Assembly (NCBI RefSeq): GCF_000403135.1
Contig: NZ_AQPN01000070.1
Location: 1 to 46,057, forward strand
From: Arcticibacter svalbardensis MN12-7
GTDB taxonomy: Bacteria; Bacteroidota; Bacteroidia; Sphingobacteriales; Sphingobacteriaceae
DNA length: 46,057 bases
Direction of reading: 5' to 3'
The translations under genes and the position numbers were made by a program. This document shows positions 20,228 to 30,532 of the stretch, piece by piece (within the stretch, counting starts at the first letter, position 1; every line of letters begins with the position of its first letter). The notes under the pieces are model-generated. The model saw only the letters and a program-made list of their open reading frames with translations. It was not told the origin of the DNA and ran no database searches.

Positions 20228-22605
20228 ACCATTTCCAGGAAGCATCGGACGGATAGTCAAAATGATGGAGAACACATTCATATTGTTTTCAGGGACATCC
20301 AGGATTAAAGACCCTTGCAGTAATTCAGCGAGTGACCGCGAAAGGCCTAATCAAAGGCCTGTTCCCAGTTTTGATCGTGTCTCTTTGATACGGAAAAATG
20401 TATCAAAAATCCGCTCTTTCAATTCCACTGGAATAAGGTTGCCATTACTTTTAACTTCTATGGAAAATTTATTGGCTTCCATATTGATGTCAGACAATGA
20501 AATGATGACATGAGATTCGCAGTATTTTATGGCATTTGATATCACATTACTGATGATCTTATTTAAGGCTTCGGTATCTGTACTGGCCTTAAATGTAGAG
20601 AGTGAAAAATCGGTCTGCAGCATAATATCCTTCTGATCAGCGGCAGGTTGAAACCGTTGTACGATATCTTTTAGTAGGGCAACAATATCAGTATCCACAA
20701 AATTGAGACTACAACTATTGGTTTCGAACTTCTAAAGTCAAGTAATTGCTCTGTAAGTTTCAGCAATCGTCTGGTTTTTCTTTCCATGACAAGGATATTT
20801 TTTTTGATCGCAGGAACTTCATCCACCTTACTGATGATCCTTTCAAGAGGTGCCTGAATTAAGTTAAGAGGTGTGCGGATTTTATGCGCTACATTAGTAA
20901 AGAAATCAATTTTTGCCGGATAAACTTCTTTTTCTTTTTTATAGGAAAGCTACTCCAATTTTCGATAGTTCTTTTCTTTAATTTTATCATCAAAGTAGGT
21001 GATAAGAAAAAATAGTGAGGACACACTAATAATATTATAGAAGAAATAGGCAAATGGGCTTTTCCAAAAAGGAAGACGAATAAATACGGTCAACTTAGTA
21101 GGTATTTTCTTCCAAAGGCCACTACTGTTCGCTGCTTTTACATAAAAAATATCCTGTGGCGAGATCTGTAAAATAGGCTCTTCGGTTTGATTTCAAATAG
21201 GTCCATCCATGATCCAATCCCTCTGATTTAAAGGGATATTCCGTCATCTCCGGAGAGGTATAACTCAAAGCGGCAAATTCAATATTAAAGGAGGATTGGT
21301 CATAGGAAAGGGTAATGCTATTGGTTAATAGCATAGACTTTTTTAGGGGGGAGTAGTGTTTGTTTATAACCAGTTCCTTATTAGAGACCTCAAAACTAGT
21401 GATATAAACAGGAGGAAGGTATAAGGGATGAACTTATCCAAATTAAAACGGATCATTCCCTTGACACTTCCAAAATACATATCTCCGTTCAGGGTATCTT
21501 TATAGGCAGAATTATAATTAAACTGATCATTCAGCAGTCCGTTAGACCTGGTAAAGACTTGCAACTTTTCAGTAGGTCACTGGACTCAAAAACCCCATTT
21601 ACACGGTTACTATTCAGACTGTGGATATCTTTGGGGTCATACACAAACTGCTTGATCTTTCCACTTTCCGGATTAAGGAGGTAAGTCCCGTCTTTGATTG
21701 TACCCACCCAGATATTTCCCTTATAATCTTCCAGAGTGGAATAAATAAATGGACGGTAGTTATCAGGAAAATAGATTTTTCTAAACTCTAGTTTAAAGGA
21801 TTATAAGCATACATTCCGTTTGTAATCCCCTCGTAGAGTTTGCCCGATCTTGGTTTAATGGAATTAACAATGAAATTACTTTTCAAAGAACCAGAGTCTG
21901 TCCCGTAGTCAAAATGGCGATATCCATAATATCCAGACCATGCTGGAAAGTTCCAATCCATAACTGGATGCCGAATGCTAGCAGTCCATGAATATTGGTA
22001 TAGGCGATATCCGTTTTAGCTCCTGTGGATTTTAAAGAAATTGAAATACCTGTTTTAGGGTTAAATTTATTTAGTCCGGCATCTTCTGTACCAACCCAGA
22101 TATAACCATATTGATCTTTGCAGATCTCCCGAATAGCATGACCACTATGAGATCCTCCACCATTTGCAGGAAAGAACTTTTCGAACAAATTATAGTGCTT
22201 AGGATAATAATTAAGTCCTCCGAAAAAACTACCAACCCAGATACCACCTTCTTTATCCCTGCTAAGTGTATTTACGGCATTATCAAAGATTGAATAGGGA
22301 TTATTGTTGTTTTTGACCAGGTTAACATCGCGATTCGGTCGGAACAGTTTAAACGTAAATCCATCAAACCTGTTCAAACCATCTACCGTACCAAACCACA
22401 TGAAACCCTTATGATCCTGAAGAAAACAGAACACGGTATTGCTGGATAGCCCATTTTCTACTTCATATCGTTTGAAATAATAGGGTTGCGCAACAACAGA
22501 ACTGATACAGATAGAAAGTAGCAAAAAAAAGAGTAAAGATGAACATATCAATATGTTTATAGGTTTGGTTAAAGATACAAAAGGATAAGAATTGACACAA
22601 ATCAA
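20216..22605 (-). pseudogene. Broken propeller-type sensor histidine kinase (HTCS-like)
   Basis: Read on the minus strand, the parts of one sensor protein follow in order across several frames. A signal peptide and beta-propeller (Reg_prop) repeats come first (KRYEVENGLSSNTVFCFLQD, HKGFMWFGTVDGLNRFDG, 22605-21883), then FGSVKGMIRFN (about 21450), a Y_Y_Y domain (21334-21122), a membrane helix (about 21060), the H-box FFTNVAHKIRTPLN (about 20890, with Lys where Glu is usual), and the ATPase domain (20698-20351, N-box NKIISNVISNAIKYC). A stop interrupts LGTGL*LGLSRSLAELLQG, after which the frame runs on to 20216. Total length is about 800 codons, shorter than usual, so propeller blades are missing. 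No receiver or AraC output domain follows. It would have sensed a glycan fragment. Confidence 0.88.
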
Positions 22606-22810
22606 CGAAACTATTTAAAGCTTAATCGTTTTCCTTAAATTGATTATTCAGCCAATTCAGCTTTTATGAGTGACATCTAGCCTTATCATGCAGCAATAAT
22701 AAATAGAAGAAACACTACCATAGCATTAAGTGAAAGTTAAGAGGGTAGGTTGGTTGGTATTAAGATATATAAAGTGGAGGATCTGTCAATTCAAAAATAA
22801 GATCTCACAT

Positions 22811-23776
22811 TTAATGATTAAGCCAGCTTTCTTTTTGCCTATTTTTTAGCCTATGTCTTTTTATTTTTCCAATCATGAAGAGGATATGAACGAATACTTT
22901 CATTTCCAAATAAGATTCCTTAATTTTTAATTTAAAAAAGGCGGAGAAGAAAAACTCCATACGTGATCGAAGGAACACCATGAAACAATGGTAAAAGCTT
23001 CTGTTAATGTTCATTAGTGTAATTAAACATCCTACAATTTGTCTTTTATACCGCTTTTCATAAGGCATTTTTTTTACATTGGCAAGTTCTTGAATTCGAT
23101 CATGGCATCCATAAGAATTAGGACATACTCCCGTTTTACCTCCATGATATATGACACGGTGCATGTAATCATCATCTTCTCCATAGTGTGGAAATATCGG
23201 ATCAAATACGCCTGCTTGTTCAATTCCGTGACGGCTTATAAGCCAGAAAGCTGCATTTACAAAAGTTATAGTATAAATATCCTCAGATGGTTCTTTTCGT
23301 AATATTAAATCAGAAATCATACTTTCACAGTTGTAGGGTGAAATATAGGTGGAAAAACCTAGATCTAGTTTCTCGCCTGTACCATCGAGATGGACGGGGC
23401 TTAAAACAAAGTATTCCTGTTGTTTTTTGTGAGCGGCAACTAATATAGCTACTGTATCCGGCAAAATCCATGCATCTTGATTCAACAAAAACACATAGTC
23501 TGCTCCCTGAATAAGGGCTTCCCTTATACCGATATTATTTGCTTTTCCAAATCCTAGATTCACCTGGCTTTGTATGACTTTTACATCAGGATAATCTGAG
23601 CAGATCAAAGCTACGGTATTATCCGTTGATTGATTGTCCACTACTATTATTTGAAGCGGTAAGAGGGAGTTCTTCAAACTATCAAAGCATTTTTCAACCC
23701 ATTTAGTACCATTGTAAGTCACAATAATCACAAATACATTTGTAGTACTTTTGCTTTCCATATGGTCTATTTTCAT
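22811..23776 (-). CDS. GT2-family glycosyltransferase (rhamnosyltransferase-like)
   Basis: A 321-residue GT-A fold enzyme, soluble or peripherally membrane-bound, that would add one sugar to a lipid-linked glycan in the cytosol. The N-terminal nucleotide-sugar domain shows VFVIIVTYNGTKWVEKCFDSL, VVDNQSTDNT, and the metal-binding region LLNQDAWILPD in place of DxD. HYGEDDDYMHRV is the acceptor-side ED motif seen in rhamnosyl-/galactofuranosyl-type GT2s. The basic C-terminus (KIKRHRLKNRQKES) suggests membrane contact. The start overlaps the stop of the upstream flippase gene as ATGA, so the two are translationally coupled. Donor and acceptor are unknown. Confidence 0.87.
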   Translation of the reverse strand: MKIDHMESKSTTNVFVIIVTYNGTKWVEKCFDSLKNSLLPLQIIVVDNQSTDNTVALICSDYPDVKVIQSQVNLGFGKANNIGIREALIQGADYVFLLNQDAWILPDTVAILVAAHKKQQEYFVLSPVHLDGTGEKLDLGFSTYISPYNCESMISDLILRKEPSEDIYTITFVNAAFWLISRHGIEQAGVFDPIFPHYGEDDDYMHRVIYHGGKTGVCPNSYGCHDRIQELANVKKMPYEKRYKRQIVGCLITLMNINRSFYHCFMVFLRSRMEFFFSAFFKLKIKESYLEMKVFVHILFMIGKIKRHRLKNRQKESWLNH

Positions 23777-25203
23777 GCGGTTTTAGTAGGAGAAATTTTA
23801 TTTGAAACAATTAACAAAATGCTTTTAATTTCTTTCCCAGAACTAATCCCAAGATTTATGAGCATTAGGAAAAGAAAAAACAGCTTAATTTCAAATTGAT
23901 TATAGAAACAAGCAAACCATATACCAAGAGAAAGGAGGATTACCGGAAGCCAAAATAGCAGTAATTGTCTTAAATTAAAAGCCAGTGCTTTATAAAAAAT
24001 AAAGATCATGTTGAATGGAAGAACGAACAATATGAAAGAAAGAGAATAAAATTGAGCTATACCTACTAAAGAATAATAAGCTCCTATTGATATACCTGCG
24101 ATTGTAAAAAAGGCACTGACCCACCCGCTAATCATCAATTTCTTTTCCTGATTAAGCAAAACCAGGATATTTCCGGTTGTTGACAATAAAGACTGTCCAA
24201 ATATGAGCAATCCAAAATAGGGTAGGAGTTTCCCTACAGCCAGCCAATTTTGTCCCCATAGAAACGACACGAGTTGCTCTGGAAACAAGATAAATATTGA
24301 AGCAATTGGGTAGACGAGGACAGATATTATTTTTAAAACAAAGATATATTCCTTGTTGATATCACCACCTTCCGATTTTAGTTTTTTAAGACTAGGATAT
24401 AAAACTGTACCCATTAATCCGGTTACTAATGATAAGGGTAAAGTTAATAAGCTATATGCCCGATTGTAAATTCCTAAGTCATTCACACCATATAACTTGC
24501 CTACAATAAGGTTATCTGAATTTCTTGCCCAATAATTAACGAGATTAAAGCCAAGTAAATTTTTGATACTATTCTTAGTATGCTTATAGGCAATTTTCGC
24601 ATATTTAAGCGGATATAATTTATAACCTAAGCCTGTTTTTTGTTCATAGTAAACAACAGCAATGATGGAGGTTACAATTTGAGGAATGATAATCGACCAA
24701 TGCTCAGCTCCCAGGTAAGCTAAAATTATCGTTAGAATGATACTTACAATGGTATTAATCAAAGTGATCTTCCCAATATCATTAAAATTTAATGCTTTTG
24801 ATAGTAAAGCAGCTCTTACGATAGACATACTTCTGGTAATAAATGTCAAAGAAAGCACGATTGCAGGAAGTATTAGGTTATGATTACCATAAAAAGAAGC
24901 AATAGGCCAAGCTAATAAGGAAGTTAGAAAAAAAAGTGCCACTCCAATAACTATAGAAAGAGTATCTAGTCCTTTGTAATAAGATCGCCCATAATCACTT
25001 TTTATAACGGCCAAAGAAATACCACTATCCGAAAATACAGATATAAAATTTGTAAACACGGTGATTAATCCCACAAGACCATAATTTTCAGGAAGGAGTA
25101 ATCGTGCTGTTATAAAGGAAGATAAGAAAACGATAAGCTGAGATATATAGTTATATCCACCCGTTACCAATATATTTTTAAAAAACGTTTTCTTAAAGCT
25201 CAT
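23773..25203 (-). CDS. Wzx-type polysaccharide flippase
   Basis: A 476-residue integral inner-membrane protein of the MOP/polysaccharide-transport superfamily (WzxC-like), with about twelve to fourteen hydrophobic helices. The amino-terminal pattern YNYISQLIVFLSSFITARLLLPENYGLVGLI and the inter-lobe motif NLVNYWARNSDNLIVGKLYGVNDLGIYNRAYSL are characteristic; the latter is shared by many WzxC/TuaB proteins. It would flip the undecaprenyl-linked repeat unit to the periplasm for the Wzy protein encoded at 30533. First gene of a two-gene minus-strand operon with the GT2 gene (4-base overlap). Confidence 0.9.
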   Translation of the reverse strand: MSFKKTFFKNILVTGGYNYISQLIVFLSSFITARLLLPENYGLVGLITVFTNFISVFSDSGISLAVIKSDYGRSYYKGLDTLSIVIGVALFFLTSLLAWPIASFYGNHNLILPAIVLSLTFITRSMSIVRAALLSKALNFNDIGKITLINTIVSIILTIILAYLGAEHWSIIIPQIVTSIIAVVYYEQKTGLGYKLYPLKYAKIAYKHTKNSIKNLLGFNLVNYWARNSDNLIVGKLYGVNDLGIYNRAYSLLTLPLSLVTGLMGTVLYPSLKKLKSEGGDINKEYIFVLKIISVLVYPIASIFILFPEQLVSFLWGQNWLAVGKLLPYFGLLIFGQSLLSTTGNILVLLNQEKKLMISGWVSAFFTIAGISIGAYYSLVGIAQFYSLSFILFVLPFNMIFIFYKALAFNLRQLLLFWLPVILLSLGIWFACFYNQFEIKLFFLFLMLINLGISSGKEIKSILLIVSNKISPTKTA

Positions 25204-25352
25204 TACTTATTTATATACCCTTTTATGGTTTTTTTGAAAAAATGTTTCATAAAAATCAATTGGATCCTTTTTAAAAGGAGGTTGTGCATGTAGTATGGAA
25301 AAGTAAAAAAAATAATTCATGTAAGACGAGCTTATTTTATGATATTTAACCT

Positions 25353-26252
25353 ATGGAAGAATCGGCAGGAAAAATTACTGTAGTAACTGTCTGCGACAAT
25401 CATTATGCAGTATTATTAGCTGCACTTTTGAAGTCAATAGAAGTTAATCATAAAGCTGATTCAGCGATCATTCTTTATATAGTAGAAGATGGATTGATCA
25501 AACAAAATAAAGATAAAATTATTGGATCGGTTAGTAAGGACGTTTTTCATATTAACTGGTTGAAATTAAGTGAAATCATACCAGACAAGTCAAATTTACC
25601 CCTGGATGCCTCTTCTTTCCCCCTAAATGTGTATGCACGGTTATTTATTCCCCATTTTATTTCTCCTTTATTAGAAAAGGTCATTTATCTGGATGTAGAC
25701 ATGATTATGGAGGAAGATATTCAAGAATTGTGGAAGATAGATTTGCAAGATAAGGTCATTGGAGGGGTAGTTGATCGTTCCGGTGTAGTAAGTAGCACCT
25801 GGGGAGGAATAAGCAACTTCAAAGAACTAGGCTTATCTCCAGACACAAAATATTTCAATAGTGGCTTATTAATAATAAATCCGAAAAAATGGCGTGAACT
25901 GAACTGCACAGAACGCATATTAAAATGTGTTAATGAAAATAAAAAGTATACTAATTTCCCTGATCAATATGGATTGAATGTTGTATTTGCAGATCACTGG
26001 CTAGAGCTGGATTCCAAATGGAATTGTTATGCTCTATCAGCAGAGCCGAACCCTTATTTGATTCATTTCATCGGAGTAAAACCTATTTATTCCTCTTACG
26101 CCTATAATGAGGATTATAAAAACAGATTTTATCATTATTTGCAACTTACACAATGGAATGATTTCAAGCCACATAACAGTTATATACGATTGCTTAAGAA
26201 ACTTTATAACAAGTTAATTAAAAAAGGATACGAATTCTTTTCTAAGAAATAA
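25353..26252 (+). CDS. GT8-family glycosyltransferase
   Basis: A 299-residue retaining glycosyltransferase of family 8, the group of lipopolysaccharide galactosyl-/glucosyltransferases. Motifs: the N-terminal VVTVCDNHYAVLLAALLKSIEVNH, the metal-binding DxD in VIYLDVDMIMEEDI, FNSGLLIINPKKWRE, DQYGLNVVF and the C-terminal HFIGVKPIY histidine region. The basic C-terminal helix (LLKKLYNKLIKKGYEFFSKK) is probably membrane-associating. It is a clear paralogue of the next gene, which is in opposite orientation and overlaps its end by 11 bases. Confidence 0.9.
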   Translation: MEESAGKITVVTVCDNHYAVLLAALLKSIEVNHKADSAIILYIVEDGLIKQNKDKIIGSVSKDVFHINWLKLSEIIPDKSNLPLDASSFPLNVYARLFIPHFISPLLEKVIYLDVDMIMEEDIQELWKIDLQDKVIGGVVDRSGVVSSTWGGISNFKELGLSPDTKYFNSGLLIINPKKWRELNCTERILKCVNENKKYTNFPDQYGLNVVFADHWLELDSKWNCYALSAEPNPYLIHFIGVKPIYSSYAYNEDYKNRFYHYLQLTQWNDFKPHNSYIRLLKKLYNKLIKKGYEFFSKK

Positions 26253-27135
26253 GGCTCTTAACATACAAAGGCAATTTTTCCAGGATATTACTTGTTTTGA
26301 TAAAATACCGTTTAGCTTCACCTACAGGTTTAGTATTTATCCATTTTGTTTTATTCAGGTAATTATAGAAAACATCTTTATATACCGGGCTATTGAAATA
26401 GGATTTATAAAAGGGCTTTCTATGGAAGAAATGAATATTAAAAGGATTTGGATGTTTTCCATCAGCATAATAGTTCCATAAAGGATCTAATTCAAGCCAT
26501 TGATTTACCAGATTAACATTAAGGCCGTACTGATCACTAAATTGAGTATACTGTCGGTTTTGATTCACCGTTTCTATAACCTTACGGGTGATGTCATGCT
26601 CTTTCCACTTGTCAATATTCATAAGCAGTAGTCCGGAGTTAAAATACTTTGCATCACCTGGCAAATTTAATTCCTTATAGTTTTTTACACTATTTTTGAT
26701 ATAAACCCAAGTAGAATCAGTAACAGCTGCAATTATATAATTATCAATATTTGTATTCCAAAGTTCGGAGATGTCTCTGGTAATGATCATATCAACATCC
26801 AGATAAAGCACTTTTTTCAATTCATCCGGAATGAAATATGGAATGAATAGCCGCATGAAAATATTAAGTGGATAAGTATTTTTATCAAGTGGCAATTGCA
26901 TATCCTTTGGAATTACCTGCTTCTGATTAATCCAGTTCAAGGTAAACATAGCTGGGTCTAAGGAGGACCCCAATTTTTTCTTGTTAGGTTCTGGGATATC
27001 ATCTTCAATAATCCAAACGTCGATATGCTCAGCCGATTTATGATTGACTTCTATAGATTTGAGTAATGCTGCAAGCATTATCAAGTAATGATTATCGCAA
27101 GCAACAGCTATAGTAATTTTAAGGGGAGTTGACAT
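26242..27135 (-). CDS. GT8-family glycosyltransferase, paralogue of the convergent gene
   Basis: A 297-residue family 8 enzyme with the same motif order as its neighbour: IAVACDNHYLIMLAALLKSIEVNH, VLYLDVDMIITRDI (DxD), FNSGLLLMNIDKWKE, DQYGLNVNL and HFFHRKPFY. The two proteins share long exact blocks, yet differ in the segment after the DxD (VTDSTWVYIKNS against VVDRSGVVSSTW), which shapes acceptor choice in this family. It probably adds the same or a related sugar at another position. The two stops overlap tail to tail, with no room for a separate terminator. Confidence 0.9.
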   Translation of the reverse strand: MSTPLKITIAVACDNHYLIMLAALLKSIEVNHKSAEHIDVWIIEDDIPEPNKKKLGSSLDPAMFTLNWINQKQVIPKDMQLPLDKNTYPLNIFMRLFIPYFIPDELKKVLYLDVDMIITRDISELWNTNIDNYIIAAVTDSTWVYIKNSVKNYKELNLPGDAKYFNSGLLLMNIDKWKEHDITRKVIETVNQNRQYTQFSDQYGLNVNLVNQWLELDPLWNYYADGKHPNPFNIHFFHRKPFYKSYFNSPVYKDVFYNYLNKTKWINTKPVGEAKRYFIKTSNILEKLPLYVKSLIS

Positions 27136-27678
27136 GATTTAAGAAAGCGATGTTAAACTGTTGTTAAATTTAAGGTTTATCAAGTTTGAAATATTTCAAA
27201 AACTGTTTTTTTACATGGTTAAATAAAAATACTTACAGTGATATTCCATTAGTACATCTATTTTAGCTCTAAAGCTATGCCAATTTGAGTAAAAAAAATA
27301 CATTAAATTAATGAATACACTTAAGTGCCCGGTCCTTGAGAATAAAAAAAATTGTTCGTTAATCTAAACTTAAAAAAGCATCATAGAAGCAAGAAATGGG
27401 TCAATTTGGGTAAATTTGTAAATGCTGTTTGCATGCGAATTTTCCCTTATATACCCATTCTCTGAATCAATAGAAATCAATAAGTTATTATCAACACTCA
27501 TATGTATCTTATAAAGCAAATGAATTTTAATCTGATGATTATCGACTTGATATAAGCATTAACCTGATTTGAGTCTCTTTTGACTCTGAAATTTGTTGGA
27601 GAAGGTCTTTTCAAAGCAATAAAAGAGTTAACTTAGTTGTCTGGTAACATACCCTGAATTATTGTTTAATTTGTTTTA
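27136..27678. other. Long A+T-rich intergenic region, no gene seen
   Basis: This 543-base stretch separates the divergent GT8 gene and the GT2/GT4 pair. I find no ORF of protein-like composition, no stable hairpin and no RNA gene. A TAAATTTG at 27411-27418 matches the -7 consensus but has no clear -33 partner. The region may hold divergent promoters and 5' leaders. Confidence 0.5.
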
Positions 27679-28449
27679 ATGACATATATATTTTCAGAAG
27701 TAACTTTATTAATTACCCATTATAATAGGAGTAGCTCTTTAGAACGTCTTTTGAAGAGTTTCCAAACTTTGAATTGTATTTTCAAAGACGTTGTAATATC
27801 CGATGACTGTAGTTCTGCTGATCATCAAAAATATTTGAAAAAAATTCAAAAGGAACTACCTTTTAGGCTTATAACAACTCCTATGAACAAGGGTCTTGGA
27901 AATAATTTAAATAAAGGCCAGGATGCTGTATTAACACCTTTTACCCTATATGTGCAGGAAGATTTTGTTCCGACAGAAATTTTTCCGATACATTTTAAAG
28001 ATGCTTTAGATATCATGAAGGAAAGAAGTGACTTTGATATCATCCGGTTTTATGCATATTCTCCCTATCCTTACCTTAAGGACTTTGGAAAAGGATATTC
28101 GGAAATGATAATCAAACCTTGGTACACAAATTCTAATAAAATCTATTATTACAGCGATCATCCTCATTTAAGAAGAAGTGATTTCTTTAAAAAGGTCGGC
28201 AGGTATACAGAAGGTATAAAAGGAGATCGTACTGAATATAGAATGTGTATTTCTTTTATTCAAAATAAGGGAAAAGGGTTATTTTATAATGAGTTTAAAA
28301 CATTATTTACTCAAGAAAATTCGGAAGCAGAACCGAGTTCAATGAGTAGAAAAAGCTGGACCACAAGCAAGAATCCCTTAATTTTCGCTATCCGATATGC
28401 TTATAGACAGGTCAGATATAATTTTGATCTTTTATTTGCCAAGTATTAA
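27679..28449 (+). CDS. GT2-family glycosyltransferase
   Basis: A 256-residue GT-A enzyme with the family 2 start VTLLITHYNRSSSLERLLKSF and VVISDDCSSADHQ, then MNKGLGNNLNKGQ and YVQEDFVPTEIF, where the usual DxD is replaced by QED. The second half (RFYAYSPYPYLKDFG, SDHPHLRRSDFFKKVG) carries the acceptor-binding part and resembles no specific subfamily I can name. No membrane segments. It precedes the GT4 gene by 17 bases in a plus-strand operon. Confidence 0.85.
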   Translation: MTYIFSEVTLLITHYNRSSSLERLLKSFQTLNCIFKDVVISDDCSSADHQKYLKKIQKELPFRLITTPMNKGLGNNLNKGQDAVLTPFTLYVQEDFVPTEIFPIHFKDALDIMKERSDFDIIRFYAYSPYPYLKDFGKGYSEMIIKPWYTNSNKIYYYSDHPHLRRSDFFKKVGRYTEGIKGDRTEYRMCISFIQNKGKGLFYNEFKTLFTQENSEAEPSSMSRKSWTTSKNPLIFAIRYAYRQVRYNFDLLFAKY

Positions 28450-28466
28450 TTTTTTATCCCAATAAA

Positions 28467-29669
28467 ATGAATTTTGTCTTCGTTAGTCTTCAGCGTATCA
28501 ATACAGATCGGGAATCGACATCAACCAGTCTTGCAAAGGAACTCTCTAAAAAGCATCGTGTTTTATATGTTAACCCGCCAATTGACCGCCGTACATGGTA
28601 TTCAAAAACTAACGACATCTATACTCAAGCCCATATTCAAAATATAAAGAATAAAAAAGCGGGTTTAGTTCAAGTATCTGAACAGCTTTCAGTATTAAGT
28701 CCCCAAAAAGTAATTGAATCTATTAACTGGATTCCTTTTACCGCTGTGTTTTCTTTATTTAACCGGATAAATAATAAAAGATTTTCTTCCTGTATAAAAG
28801 AAGCCATACAAGAATTAGGTTTCGATACCTTTATTCTTGTAAACGATAAGGATATGTTTCGAAGCTTTTATTTGAAAGAGTTTTTAAAACCTGCTCTTTA
28901 TGTATACCTCGACAGAGATTATACCATTGGTTTTGGTTATTGGAAAAGACATGGTCCTACACTGGAGCCTTTACTTATGAAAAAAAGTGATGCAGTGGTA
29001 TGCAACTCATTGGACTTCACCAAGAGGGCTTTGACTTATAATAAAAATAGTTTTTATATTGGAAACGGTGCCGATCTGGAGGTCTTTGATCATACCAAGT
29101 CATGGGAAAAGCCAGAGGAACTTAAAACATTCAAAAGGCCAATAGTAGGGTATGTGGGTGCACTGAATTCAATGCGTATTAATATCAATTTAATTGCAAG
29201 CATTGCGAGAAAACGCGCTGATTGGGATTTTGTATTTATAGGGGAGGAGGACGAAAATTTTATAAAAAGCGATTTACATACTATAAGTAACATCACATTT
29301 TACAAAAAAAAGCATACCAATTTAATTCCCGCTTATGTTAAATATTTTGATGTATGCATCAATCCTCAATTAGTTAATGAAATTACTATCGGAAATTTCC
29401 CATTAAAAATAATTGAATATTTAGCAATGGGTAGACCTGTTGTGGCTACAGCAACAAATACCATGAAAGAGGTTTTCAGCGAATACACCTATCTGGCTAT
29501 TACAACTGATGAATACATTGAAGCTATTGAAAAGGCAATGAAACTTGATACTTTAAATTTACAACAGGAAAGAATTCAGTTTGCACATACTTATAGCTGG
29601 CCTTCAGTAGCAAAGATCTTTCTTAAATATATTAATGAAGTGGCTAAAGACAAAAACATACCAGTTTAA
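28467..29669 (+). CDS. GT4-like glycosyltransferase (GT-B fold)
   Basis: A 400-residue retaining GT-B glycosyltransferase. The N-terminal half has the acceptor-side start FVFVSLQRINTDRESTSTSLAKELSKKHRVLYVNPP and LYVYLDRDYTIGFGYW; the middle AVVCNSLDFTKRA and FYIGNGADLEVFD, with the conserved NG(A/V)D, begins the donor domain. The C-terminal domain has VGYVGALNSMRI, FVFIGEEDENF and the motif CINPQLVNEITIGNFPLKIIEYLAMGRPVVAT, in place of the EX7E element. It resembles TuaH-like proteins. The gene is second in the pair with the GT2 gene and overlaps a convergent GT2 gene by 4 bases. Confidence 0.87.
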   Translation: MNFVFVSLQRINTDRESTSTSLAKELSKKHRVLYVNPPIDRRTWYSKTNDIYTQAHIQNIKNKKAGLVQVSEQLSVLSPQKVIESINWIPFTAVFSLFNRINNKRFSSCIKEAIQELGFDTFILVNDKDMFRSFYLKEFLKPALYVYLDRDYTIGFGYWKRHGPTLEPLLMKKSDAVVCNSLDFTKRALTYNKNSFYIGNGADLEVFDHTKSWEKPEELKTFKRPIVGYVGALNSMRININLIASIARKRADWDFVFIGEEDENFIKSDLHTISNITFYKKKHTNLIPAYVKYFDVCINPQLVNEITIGNFPLKIIEYLAMGRPVVATATNTMKEVFSEYTYLAITTDEYIEAIEKAMKLDTLNLQQERIQFAHTYSWPSVAKIFLKYINEVAKDKNIPV

Positions 29670-30520
29670 TCCTCGTTAGAGGATGTTTTAGTATCATGAG
29701 CCTTTTCTCCTTTGAGCATACTGAAGGATCTTTTAATTTCACGGAGCACTCTATTTTTTAATGCGTTAGTAAAACTACCGTCTCTTTCTAGTGTGCGTGG
29801 ACCTGTCCATGGTCTGGCTTTAGCTGATTTTACTTGTTCAATTTTACCATACTGCATCATATCAAATGCTAAACGGCCATCATCGCCTCTAACATTAACC
29901 ATGATAAATCCTGCTTTTAAACCAAACTCTTTTACATATCCCATACTTATTCCATAAGCATTCAAGTAGGGGCGTTTAATATGACGATATCCGGCTATCA
30001 CGTCTTTCATTTTCTCTAATAAAAAGAGTTTCCACCTTGGATACCCGGGTTCAGGAATAAAGGAATATCGGCCATAAACACATGCAGTACCTGGTTTTTG
30101 CAATACCTTCATCATTTCATTTACCCAGGTATCTGGATATAGACAATCTGCATCTGCAAGAAGAATATACTTTCCTTTTGCTTGCTCCTGTCCCAATTGA
30201 CGTGATGGCCCACAGCCCTGTATTTCCTGAAATAACTTCTTAACATGTAACTTGTCTAGCGTTATCTGAGTATGGTCCGATGAATTATTATTAATCACAA
30301 TTATTTCTAAAGGAATGTTGGTTTGCATCCGCGAAAGCGAGTACAAACAACGCAAAATATTAACCTCTTCATTATAGGCAGCAATAAGAATGGTAATGAG
30401 AGGATCAGCTCCCTGAATATGATCCAATTTTTGATTTACCTGATCAAATATATCCTGAGGAATCTGCGCATAATCAGTATAGGGTAAATTAACTTTTTCT
30501 ATCCAGTGGGGTATATTCAT
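29666..30520 (-). CDS. GT2-family glycosyltransferase
   Basis: A 284-residue soluble GT-A enzyme, last gene of the minus-strand polysaccharide operon (12 bases after the polymerase gene). Motifs: ITILIAAYNEEVNILRCLYSL, IIVINNNSSDHT, the metal-binding LLADADCLYPDTWVNEM (DAD) and VNVRGDDGRLAFDMMQYG, which is the ED-type acceptor motif. The residue patch GCGPSRQLGQEQAKGKY is typical of GT2 donor sites. A highly charged tail (KGEKAHDTKTSSNED) ends the protein. The sugar transferred is unknown. Confidence 0.87.
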   Translation of the reverse strand: MNIPHWIEKVNLPYTDYAQIPQDIFDQVNQKLDHIQGADPLITILIAAYNEEVNILRCLYSLSRMQTNIPLEIIVINNNSSDHTQITLDKLHVKKLFQEIQGCGPSRQLGQEQAKGKYILLADADCLYPDTWVNEMMKVLQKPGTACVYGRYSFIPEPGYPRWKLFLLEKMKDVIAGYRHIKRPYLNAYGISMGYVKEFGLKAGFIMVNVRGDDGRLAFDMMQYGKIEQVKSAKARPWTGPRTLERDGSFTNALKNRVLREIKRSFSMLKGEKAHDTKTSSNED

Positions 30521-30532
30521 AATTGTAATTTT

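Noticed and set aside
20064-20513. 149-codon plus-strand frame spanning the end of the GH125 gene and the sensor remnant
   Set aside because: It lies in another frame of the GH125 gene and then antisense to legible kinase codons; composition is not protein-like.
22111-22293. Plus-strand frame inside the sensor pseudogene
   Set aside because: The minus strand here clearly encodes propeller repeats; the plus frame has no protein-like features.
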